A stretch of 12,445 nt of DNA. Origin: Planctomycetota bacterium. GTDB lineage: Bacteria; Planctomycetota; Phycisphaerae; UBA1845; UTPLA1. Shown here in pieces: positions 1 to 6,264 of this stretch. A model generated the notes under the pieces. The model had not been told where the DNA came from and searched no databases. It saw nothing but the letters and a program-made list of their open reading frames with translations. Within the stretch, counting starts at the first letter, position 1. The number at the start of each line of letters is the position of its first letter. The stretch spans positions 1 to 12,445 of the forward strand of contig JAPULF010000158.1 in the NCBI GenBank assembly GCA_027295245.1. The letters run 5' to 3'. Position numbers and translations under genes: made by a program.

Positions 1-96
1 ATGGGCGATGCCGCGATCATACTCGCCGGTCCACGAGTCTGCGTGGATACGAGCGACCTTTATATCGCGCAGAATCGTCCCGCCAAGGCGACGTGA
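1..96 (+). CDS. Possible 3' end of an upstream gene (partial)
   Basis: Frame 1 is open from the first base to a TGA at 94-96 and encodes 31 residues beginning MGDAAIILAGP and ending YIAQNRPAKAT. The ATG at position 1 may be internal, so this could be the C-terminus of a gene that begins left of the window. The hydrophobic and Asp/Ser pattern looks like real protein, but 31 residues are too few to name a family. The promoter of the next gene lies 65 bases downstream, which fits a gene ending here. The overlapping open frame starting at position 8 has Arg/Ser/Pro-rich, shadow-like composition and is less convincing. Confidence 0.35.
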   Translation: MGDAAIILAGPRVCVDTSDLYIAQNRPAKAT

Positions 97-160
97 TGAG
101 AAAAATCAAACCGCCTCTCCCCGGACCCCGAAACAACGGCCGATATTGTCAATTCGAAGT

Positions 161-189
161 TCGACACCGATTCCATCATGCCCGATAAT
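161..189 (+). promoter_or_regulatory. Sigma70-like promoter of the GT2 gene at 220
   Basis: TCGACA (161-166) matches the -35 consensus at 5 of 6 positions. After a 17-base spacer, GATAAT (184-189) matches the -10 at 5 of 6. Transcription would begin near 196, leaving a leader of about 24 bases before the ATG at 220. The position and spacing suit the gene well; no operator is evident. Confidence 0.55.
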
Positions 190-219
190 ACGATTGCGTG
201 ATCGCCCCGGAATCGTAAC

Positions 220-1473
220 ATGCGAGATCAGCCGCTCGTTTCATTCGTTATTGCCTCGCACGATCGTCGCGCCGTCCTCCTCGATACACTCGAGAAACTT
301 TTCGAAGAACGGCGACCGGCCTGCCCTTGCGAGGTGATTGTCGTCGACAATACCTCAACGGATGGAACGTCCGAAGCCGTGCGCCGGCAATTCCCGAGCG
401 TGACCTTACTCGACCTTCGGTCCAATCTCGGAAGCTGCGCCAAGGCCCTCGGAGTGGATCGGGCTGTCGGCGACTTCATTGTCTTCCTGGACGACGACTC
501 GTTCCCACGGCCTCACACCGTGGATCGAATGCTCGAGCACTTTGCCGATCAACCGAAACTCGGTGCCGCAAGCTTTCGTGTCTTTCTGCCGAATGGGCGC
601 GAAGAGTGCAGCGCCTTTCCCAACGTCTTCATCGGCTGCGGTGTCGGCTTCCGGGCCCGCGCCCTTCGAGAAGTCGGGGGCCTTGATCGCACCCTCTTCA
701 TGGCGGCCGAGGAATATGATCTCAGCTTTCGCCTGATTAACCGCGGCTGGCACGTTCGAACGTTCGACGACTTGCACGTCGACCATCTCAAGACCATACA
801 GGGGCGACGCGGAACACGCCCCGTCTATCATGACGCCCGAAACAATTTCCTCGTCGCGGCCCGATATTTGCCCGGCGATATGTTCCGGCTCATCGGCCGG
901 GATTGGATGCAACGCTATCACTGGCTGGCGGCCGACGAGGGTCGACTCGGCCCCCACGTTCGAGGATCGTTGGCCGGTCGGCTCCTCGCATTCCATGATC
1001 GCGCTCGGAATGCCCATCAGAGACTCTCGCCCCGCGCATTCGAAGTGCTGTTTCGATTCGGCGAAATCGAAGATCGGTTTTCCAAACTCGCCGCGGCGGG
1101 CATCAACCGGATTGTCCTGGCCGACCTGGGCAAGAATGCACTCGCGTTTCACCGGGCCGCGAGCAAGTACGCCATGAAAACCATCGCAATCGCAGATGAT
1201 CGATTCGCATCACGTGGCCGACGATATCGCGGAGTTCCCATCCTGCCCGTGGCCCGGGCACTGCAAAACCGACCGGACGCGATCGTGATCAGCAACACCT
1301 CGCCCATCCATGCCGCCCAAACGCTTGCATCAGTCGAGGCTCGAACCGATGTGCCCGTTCACGGCTGGTTCGCCGCATGCCCCGCACGCCCCTGCACCTT
1401 GGACGATCGATCGAGCCCGACACAGGCCGGTACTTCCGAGTCAATTGCAACGAACGAAACCCATGCGGCCTGA
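220..1473 (+). CDS. GT2 family glycosyltransferase with C-terminal Rossmann-like domain
   Basis: The 417-residue protein opens with a GT-A fold: SFVIASHDR at the N-terminus, the nucleotide-binding VDNTSTDGT at 42-50, and the metal-binding DDD at 91-93 within VFLDDDS. An acceptor-side EEYDLSFRL follows at 164-172. It resembles rhamnosyltransferase-like GT2 enzymes, which move a sugar from a nucleotide donor to a glycan or lipid acceptor at the cytoplasmic membrane face; donor and acceptor cannot be read here. Residues about 285-385 form a second domain (INRIVLADLGKNALAF, then an ADDRF/RGRRYRGVP segment and RPDAIVISNT). That pattern resembles the nucleotide-sugar or CoA-binding-like Rossmann domains of PglD/CapD-type proteins. 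The last 30 residues look disordered. The start has no strong ribosome-binding site, but it follows a good promoter and begins just before the conserved fold. The gene converges with the VKOR-DsbA gene, 47 bases apart. Confidence 0.85.
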   Translation: MRDQPLVSFVIASHDRRAVLLDTLEKLFEERRPACPCEVIVVDNTSTDGTSEAVRRQFPSVTLLDLRSNLGSCAKALGVDRAVGDFIVFLDDDSFPRPHTVDRMLEHFADQPKLGAASFRVFLPNGREECSAFPNVFIGCGVGFRARALREVGGLDRTLFMAAEEYDLSFRLINRGWHVRTFDDLHVDHLKTIQGRRGTRPVYHDARNNFLVAARYLPGDMFRLIGRDWMQRYHWLAADEGRLGPHVRGSLAGRLLAFHDRARNAHQRLSPRAFEVLFRFGEIEDRFSKLAAAGINRIVLADLGKNALAFHRAASKYAMKTIAIADDRFASRGRRYRGVPILPVARALQNRPDAIVISNTSPIHAAQTLASVEARTDVPVHGWFAACPARPCTLDDRSSPTQAGTSESIATNETHAA

Positions 1474-1475
1474 CG

Positions 1476-1500
1476 CCTCTCGCCGTTTCGCCGCGAGAGG
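1476..1500. terminator. Hairpin between convergent genes, likely shared terminator
   Basis: CCTCTCGC (1476-1483) pairs perfectly with GCGAGAGG (1493-1500) across a 9-base loop. It lies 2 bases past the stop of the plus-strand glycosyltransferase and 20 bases past the stop of the minus-strand VKOR-DsbA gene, so it could serve both. Neither side has a run of T, so it is not a classic intrinsic terminator; it may instead protect the 3' ends. Confidence 0.5.
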
Positions 1501-1520
1501 ACGGCGATGGGCCGCTTAAT

Positions 1521-3488
1521 TCATTCGTCGTCCGATTCGGCTCGCGACGAGTCGCCTGACCGGGCAGCCTCTTCGATGATCAATCCGAGAATCTGATCGG
1601 CGTCACCCAAAAACCGCGGCACGCGTTTCCCGTTTATGAAGAGCCAGGGTGTCCGTTTCAGCCCGGTCTCGACCGCTGCCCGTGCGTCTTCCTCGATCGC
1701 GGCGTTCACGCTATTGAGGTTCATCGTTCTGAATAATTCGTCGGCATCAAGCCCGATCTCCTCCGCGGCCCTCCGGATCGCTATGTCGAAAACACGGTCG
1801 GGATTCCGCATGAGCCAATTGTGCATCTTCCAGAACCCGTCGTTGCCGCCCACCAACGCGGCAGACTCGGCGCACCGTGCCGCAAGACAAGCCCCCAGGT
1901 GTTCGAAGGTCGCTACCACCGGATTGCATGACTTGTTGACGGGAAAGTAGCGAAACGAATAGCGCGCATCGGTCCGACCCTCCAACAGACTCCGTATCGC
2001 AATGTCAATCGACGGCGTAAACGGTCCCTGATAGTCGCCCCACATCACGATCCGTACGACGGCGGAGGCTTCACCCAGCGCACGCGACCGCTCGCCCGCC
2101 GGAAGTCCCTGCACCGGCGCGTCTCGCCATTCGGCCAGGTATTTCTCTGGCGCGCCCGACGGGTGATCGGCCTCGGCGGTCAACGCCGGCAGTTGTTTTT
2201 TTCGCAACGACTCGATCGCCCGAACGACCGAATCCGCCCTTCGCACCCCGCGCAGCTCGACGCCGTTGATGAACAACATAGGTGTCGAGCGCAGTCCGAG
2301 AATAATCCCCTCTTCGATGTCGGACTGGACCCGCTTCAGCGTCGCTTCGCCATCCATCACTCGAACAAACGCGTCCCGCTCATAGCCCCTTTCGGCAAGG
2401 GCCTCGATCAAATCCTTGTCATCAAATCGCCCCGCCCGCTCAAAAATCCAATCGCTCATCGCCCAGAAGCCGTCGTCGCCCTGCAGCAAGCCCGCCGCCT
2501 CGGCGGCCCGCGCCGCCCGACATGCGTTCGGATGAATGTTCTTGTCGCGAAACGCCGCATTGCAGTCGCCACAAGCCGGAAAATGCTTGACGGACAGTGA
2601 TACGTCGGCGTGCCGACCCACAATGTCGCGCAGGCTCTTTTCGATTTCTGCGCATAAGAGACACTGGAAGTCCGTAAACGCCACAACGCGAATCGCACAG
2701 GATTCCGGCCCCATGCGATAGCGACCGGTGAATCCACCAGGCACCGCGTCCGAATCGACCGGATCGGTCGCCGCCCCGCGCCCGGGGGCGCCCAATGCAC
2801 TTGGCACCTGCGTAATCGGCGGCCGGTCGCCCCCCGATCTTGCGTTGTTCCGCGATCGGTTGACGATCTCCTGCGAGGATTCGTTCCGGTCCCGATCCGC
2901 CCGCGCATCAGTGACACTCTCGGCACGCCAACGTGTGAAGAACAGAATCATGGAAAGCACCGCGAACATCCCGACCGCAAACGCCGCCGGCCGGTTGGGT
3001 CTCGTGGATGGGCGAGGCGATCGTTCGACGATAATCCAGAATGCCAGATTCCCGAAGTGAACCGCGAGACTGTACCAGCAGAGATACCCCTCATACAGGA
3101 TGACGCCCATCAGAACGACCGACCCCATTGCACCGGCCCGAACCAGGTGTCGAAAGCCCGAAGATGCCGCACCCAGGCAAACGGCCCATCCGACCAGGAC
3201 CCCCGCAAAAAACGCCGACCCGATGAACGACATCGGCCAATCGATCAAGGGTAGAGCGCCCCACGCTCCGGACGCCGCTTCGGCGCACGCGCTCTCGAGA
3301 CCACACCCCGGAATCCCCGACCCGAGATGAGCCAGCGACTGCAGCAGCGATGCACCCAGGCTCACACTCACGGCAATCACACTGGCGGCGAACAAGCCGG
3401 GCCGGATTCGCCTGCTTCTTCTGCCCGCCGACGTCGAGTGCCGACGACGTGAACGGCGACGTCTTGATCCGAAGAATCCTCCAGCCAT
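1521..3488 (-). CDS. VKOR-DsbA-DsbA fusion, thiol oxidoreductase with degenerate active sites
   Basis: The 655-residue protein has an Arg-rich N-terminus (8-30), then a membrane-embedded vitamin K epoxide reductase domain (about 30-185), a polar linker (190-255) and two DsbA-like thioredoxin domains (about 265-430 and 475-640). In this family VKOR passes electrons from a DsbA-like partner to quinone, so disulfides form in exported proteins. The loop cysteines C62 and C68 are present, but the membrane CxxC reads CWYS (137-140), lacking the second Cys. The first DsbA domain keeps CLLC (276-279), a second pair CGDC (306-309) and the cis-Pro of STP (P403). In the second, the CxxC position is GPFT (488-491), although the cis-Pro (P614) and fold signature remain. 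The start has GAGGT (3493-3497) at proper spacing. The upstream gap holds a terminator-like signal and paired hairpins, suggesting its own transcription. The domain calls are firm; activity is uncertain. Confidence 0.85.
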   Translation of the reverse strand: MAGGFFGSRRRRSRRRHSTSAGRRSRRIRPGLFAASVIAVSVSLGASLLQSLAHLGSGIPGCGLESACAEAASGAWGALPLIDWPMSFIGSAFFAGVLVGWAVCLGAASSGFRHLVRAGAMGSVVLMGVILYEGYLCWYSLAVHFGNLAFWIIVERSPRPSTRPNRPAAFAVGMFAVLSMILFFTRWRAESVTDARADRDRNESSQEIVNRSRNNARSGGDRPPITQVPSALGAPGRGAATDPVDSDAVPGGFTGRYRMGPESCAIRVVAFTDFQCLLCAEIEKSLRDIVGRHADVSLSVKHFPACGDCNAAFRDKNIHPNACRAARAAEAAGLLQGDDGFWAMSDWIFERAGRFDDKDLIEALAERGYERDAFVRVMDGEATLKRVQSDIEEGIILGLRSTPMLFINGVELRGVRRADSVVRAIESLRKKQLPALTAEADHPSGAPEKYLAEWRDAPVQGLPAGERSRALGEASAVVRIVMWGDYQGPFTPSIDIAIRSLLEGRTDARYSFRYFPVNKSCNPVVATFEHLGACLAARCAESAALVGGNDGFWKMHNWLMRNPDRVFDIAIRRAAEEIGLDADELFRTMNLNSVNAAIEEDARAAVETGLKRTPWLFINGKRVPRFLGDADQILGLIIEEAARSGDSSRAESDDE

Positions 3489-3640
3489 GCAGACCTCACA
3501 CTAGTGTCGCCGCATCGGTCGTAGATCGATCCCTGAGGGGCGACTTGCCGGCACCGATGATTCGGTGTTCGGACCGATCTCGGTCGCGGCACACGACAAA
3601 TCCCTCACCGCCACGCACCGCACGATCATTGTAGTTTCCG
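3489..3640 (-). promoter_or_regulatory. Putative structured leader of the VKOR-DsbA gene
   Basis: Two perfect stem-loops lie side by side: CACCGA/TCGGTG (3552-3557 with 3562-3567, 4-base loop) and GACCGA/TCGGTC (3572-3577 with 3580-3585). They share the ACCGA/TCGGT core. A 10-base palindrome ACACTAGTGT (3498-3507) touches the ribosome-binding site GAGGT (3493-3497). A -10-like TACAAT on the minus strand (3628-3633) would give a leader of about 130 bases containing all of these, but its -35 is only a T-rich stretch. Role unknown: RNA regulation or operator binding are both possible. Confidence 0.35.
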
Positions 3641-3651
3641 TTTGACCGACC

Positions 3652-3672
3652 AAAAAAAGGCGTCGAGCCGAC
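3652..3672 (-). terminator. Weak intrinsic terminator after the nucleotidyltransferase-kinase gene
   Basis: On the minus strand, just past the stop at 3679, a short hairpin can form (GTCG-GCT-CGAC, or alternatively GGC/GCC), followed closely by seven T residues (the A run at 3652-3658 on the plus strand). The stem is only 3-4 pairs, so termination may be incomplete and allow read-through into the VKOR-DsbA gene. Confidence 0.4.
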
Positions 3673-3678
3673 TGTTAA

Positions 3679-5376
3679 TCAGAACGTCGTTTCGCTCACT
3701 GGCGAACCCCGGCGTGGGGTCGGCAGGATCGCATCTGCCCTGGCAATGGACTTGCTGCGCACGGGTGCGATCAGCTCCGCCCGGTGACGGGTCCATGAAC
3801 GAACGACCTCATGCTTGATGGCCGTCAACCCCGGGAGGTTGACCTGAATGGACGCCACCGCGGCCGCGACGTACGCAGCCTCCATGAGTCCCGCTCCGGC
3901 CGACAGTGCAAGGGTCGCCGCCGTCAAGACCGATTCGATTTCGCCCAACTGGTCGGTTACCCGATTCGAAAACGACGGCAGGTGTTCGCTCGAAAGTCGA
4001 TCCTCCCAACCGGGTGAATTCGGATCGTGCGAACGGCGGTCAAAGGTGACAAGTCCGCGCTTCCCGAGCGCCACCAGCAAGTGTTTGGCGCCCGTTTCGT
4101 GCAACATTCGATAGGCCACGTGCGATAGTCCGCTTCCGAAGTCATTGACCGCCGTCCGGAGCTGCCGTTCAGACGGACATAGCAGATCGAAGTGCCGAAA
4201 CGCCTTGGCATTTCCGTGTGGCCCCGCGGAGCCGCCCGCCAGAATCGAGATCGACTGACGAAGGTCCGCCCCGACGCGGCCGAGAAGTCCCGGCGTGATG
4301 ACCCCGTTTCCCAAGTCGTAAAAAATCGCCGCGTCCGCCGACCGGGCAACGTCCTGGAGGATCTTCGCGGCCGCGGATTCGCCGACCGAATCCAACGGGC
4401 AGTCCCGCGTTCGATTCACCTTGAAGAGTTTGTGGTCGTCGACCATGAATCGCGTCTTCACGGCCAACTCGGGCCGAGTGTGCAAGGCCCGCACCTCCAC
4501 GCCCGCGTCCTTCAGAGTCGATATCGCCCAACTCGAAGCCGCATCCTCGCCCAGCGATGTCACCAGGGTCGCTCGCCCGCCGAGTCCGACCACCAGCAGG
4601 GCCGCGAATGCAGCCCCCCCGAGATAGTCGCGGCTGTCCAGTTCTTCGAGCGACATCATGGGCGACTCACCCGCGACGCCGCTCGCATCACACAACACAT
4701 AGCGCTCCAGGATCGTGTCGCCCAGAACCAATATCCGTCGCCCGCGCATGCGGTCGAACAGCGCTGTCACCGAGGACTGATCGATTCCATGTCGCCGGCA
4801 AACGATTTGCATTCGCTGTTCGGCCAGTACGGACGAATGTGGCATCGCCTCGATCAATCGACTCGAACTGAAGACCACCTGACCACTGGAGAATATCACG
4901 CGCCCGCCGTGCGATTCGACGACCTTGCGCTCCGCGAGAAATGCCGGGTCGCTGCTCGTGGCGTATTCCTGTCCTTTCACGTACACATCCGGTCGAATTC
5001 TCCCGAGAAGTCTGCACGCCGTCGGGTTCGGATCGATCACGACAAAGTCCACGAACTCGAGCGCTGCCAGGTTTTCGGCCCGCAGCTCCTGCGGGATGTA
5101 GGGACGCTGGTCGCCCTTGTCGATCTGGGCGTCGCCCGTGATCGAAACCACCAGAACGTCGCCCTGCGCCCGGGCAAATCGCAGATACCGAATGTGACCT
5201 GGGTGAACGATGTCGAAACACCCGTGGCACTGGACGATCGTTCGCGGACTTTCTTCTCCCTCGGCAGCGTCCCGCCGAACGCGATCAACGATTTGATGAA
5301 GACTCTCGACTTCGACAATCTTGCGGAGGTAGTCGGGGTTGCCGCCGCGAAGGTCGGATGTCCCCGTGTCAGTCAT
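3679..5376 (-). CDS. HldE-like fusion: nucleotidyltransferase followed by PfkB-like (pseudo)kinase
   Basis: The N-terminal domain (about 45-180) is a cytidylyltransferase-like nucleotidyltransferase with GCFDIVHPGH at 52-61 (HxGH motif 58-61), YVKGQEY at 132-138 and SSSRLIEA near 170-177. Such domains join a sugar phosphate to a nucleotide, as in ADP-heptose synthesis. The C-terminal domain (about 210-535) is a ribokinase/PfkB fold with LGD at 218-220, YLGG at 251-254, KTRFM at 307-311, PSE at 401-403 and ALGKRG at 436-441. The usual GAGD catalytic box reads GEIE (478-481), and the substrate-side GGAAN pattern reads GGAAF (253-257). The kinase may therefore be altered or inactive. The domain order is the reverse of E. 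coli HldE. The start overlaps the end of the membrane-protein gene by 8 bases, suggesting translational coupling. Sugar specificity cannot be read, so no gene symbol is given. Confidence 0.85.
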   Translation of the reverse strand: MTDTGTSDLRGGNPDYLRKIVEVESLHQIVDRVRRDAAEGEESPRTIVQCHGCFDIVHPGHIRYLRFARAQGDVLVVSITGDAQIDKGDQRPYIPQELRAENLAALEFVDFVVIDPNPTACRLLGRIRPDVYVKGQEYATSSDPAFLAERKVVESHGGRVIFSSGQVVFSSSRLIEAMPHSSVLAEQRMQIVCRRHGIDQSSVTALFDRMRGRRILVLGDTILERYVLCDASGVAGESPMMSLEELDSRDYLGGAAFAALLVVGLGGRATLVTSLGEDAASSWAISTLKDAGVEVRALHTRPELAVKTRFMVDDHKLFKVNRTRDCPLDSVGESAAAKILQDVARSADAAIFYDLGNGVITPGLLGRVGADLRQSISILAGGSAGPHGNAKAFRHFDLLCPSERQLRTAVNDFGSGLSHVAYRMLHETGAKHLLVALGKRGLVTFDRRSHDPNSPGWEDRLSSEHLPSFSNRVTDQLGEIESVLTAATLALSAGAGLMEAAYVAAAVASIQVNLPGLTAIKHEVVRSWTRHRAELIAPVRSKSIARADAILPTPRRGSPVSETTF

Positions 5377-6130
5377 AGGTTCCCGCCGATCGACCGATCA
5401 TTTGTACCGTTTCCACCGCTCCGCGCGCCACGAGGCTTAACAACATGAGCAGCAACAACCAGCCCATCGTCAGCGACATAATGGGCCAGGCTTCTTGGAT
5501 GATGTTAAACGGTTTCGGGCTGAGTGTCGCCGATAGAGCCGCGATACTTCCAACCGCCGCGATGGCGCCGACGTGCCCCCGGACGTTCCCCGGAATCGGT
5601 GCCATTCGGACCGTGAAGCAAGTCATGAGATAGATGAAAAGGCCGGTCTTCCACGAGGTCACGCCCGTGCTGCTCGCCGCCGCCAGCGTCTCTTCCGCCA
5701 ACGTGACCAGGGCCCGAAGCTGGTCCCAGAAGGCCCCCATCGTGACCGGCAATTCCGTCGATAGGGCGTCCATCGGTAATTGAACGATGACCGGCCGGCC
5801 CAGCCTCACAACCAGAAGAAAGATAGCGCCGCCCAAGGCGAGCATGGGCAGCAACGCCACCACAATGGGCCCCACAAACGGGATCTTGGGCTTGAATCCA
5901 GGCTGAGTAGAGGGTTCCCCGCGATCGTTGTCCCCCACCAGGGCGGTATTGTTGACCGTCGCCCCGGTAATCAACAATCCGATCACGTGACCCAGCTGCG
6001 CGATCAGCGTGCCCGGTAGCAATACTCCGTTGACCGTCCGGGACTTGACTATACCCTGCCAGAGACGATGAACGCTCCAGGCCATGAGCACGATGAGCGT
6101 CAGCCAGACGGATGTTGCGGCATAAATCAT
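5369..6130 (-). CDS. Polytopic membrane protein of unknown function
   Basis: The 253-residue protein has about five or six hydrophobic segments: roughly 3-23, a short one at 38-57, 85-109, 160-178, 183-203 and 213-237. A conserved-looking motif LLPGTLIAQLGHVIGLLITG spans 37-56, and RMAPIPGNVRGHVG spans 175-188. The first motif sits where some membrane proteins of M50-like type have HExGH followed by LLTG; here the His and Glu are Ala and Gln, so no zinc-protease activity is claimed. The start at 6130 is chosen over the upstream ATG at 6235 because AAAGGAG (6137-6143) lies 6 bases before it, and the added upstream residues are Cys/Arg-rich and unlike a signal sequence. Its stop overlaps the start of the nucleotidyltransferase gene, so the two are probably made together. 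Function unknown. Confidence 0.75.
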   Translation of the reverse strand: MIYAATSVWLTLIVLMAWSVHRLWQGIVKSRTVNGVLLPGTLIAQLGHVIGLLITGATVNNTALVGDNDRGEPSTQPGFKPKIPFVGPIVVALLPMLALGGAIFLLVVRLGRPVIVQLPMDALSTELPVTMGAFWDQLRALVTLAEETLAAASSTGVTSWKTGLFIYLMTCFTVRMAPIPGNVRGHVGAIAAVGSIAALSATLSPKPFNIIQEAWPIMSLTMGWLLLLMLLSLVARGAVETVQMIGRSAGTYD

Positions 6131-6136
6131 GCCCGG

Positions 6137-6143
6137 CTCCTTT
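6137..6143 (-). promoter_or_regulatory. Strong ribosome-binding site that fixes the start at 6130
   Basis: The minus strand reads AAAGGAG followed by 6 bases and ATG. It is the clearest Shine-Dalgarno in the minus-strand block and argues against the longer reading frame beginning at 6235. Confidence 0.7.
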
Positions 6144-6146
6144 ACG

Positions 6147-6161
6147 GCGCAAAAAATGCGC
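6147..6161 (-). other. Small perfect hairpin in the leader of the membrane-protein gene
   Basis: GCGCA (6147-6151) and TGCGC (6157-6161) flank five A residues on the plus strand (five T in the transcript). It lies directly upstream of the ribosome-binding site and downstream of the predicted promoter. It could be a small leader hairpin or an operator half-site pair; no function is assigned. Confidence 0.35.
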
Positions 6162-6181
6162 AGAACGCAAGCGCGATGGCA

Positions 6182-6211
6182 AGTATATCGGCACACGGGA
6201 ACGATTGTCTG
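6182..6211 (-). promoter_or_regulatory. Sigma70-like promoter for the membrane-protein/nucleotidyltransferase pair
   Basis: On the minus strand CAGACA (6206-6211) matches -35 at 4 of 6 and TATACT (6182-6187) matches -10 at 5 of 6, with an 18-base spacer. It lies in the 134-base gap after the BshC-like gene. It would start RNA near 6175, about 45 bases before the ATG at 6130. Confidence 0.45.
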
Positions 6212-6264
6212 AGCGGCGGGTCGTAGCGGAAACACCCCTGCGAAAACCCCCGGGCCGACTCGCC

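Noticed and set aside
8..337. Open frame of 109 codons at the left edge, plus strand
   Set aside because: It runs into the glycosyltransferase start in another frame and its Arg/Ser/Pro-rich product looks non-coding; frame 1 is a better candidate for a gene tail.
406..1152. Open frame of 248 codons on the minus strand opposite the first glycosyltransferase
   Set aside because: It lies wholly inside a well-supported GT2 gene and shows no motif or ribosome-binding site.
4192..5448. Long open frame of 418 codons on the plus strand opposite the nucleotidyltransferase-kinase gene
   Set aside because: Its product is Arg/His/Pro-rich with no recognisable motif, and the opposite strand encodes a clear two-domain enzyme. 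It is a by-product of GC-rich codon use.
5369..6130. Calling the membrane protein an M50 site-2 protease
   Set aside because: The HExxH His and Glu are absent (AQLGH) and no second metal-binding motif is visible.
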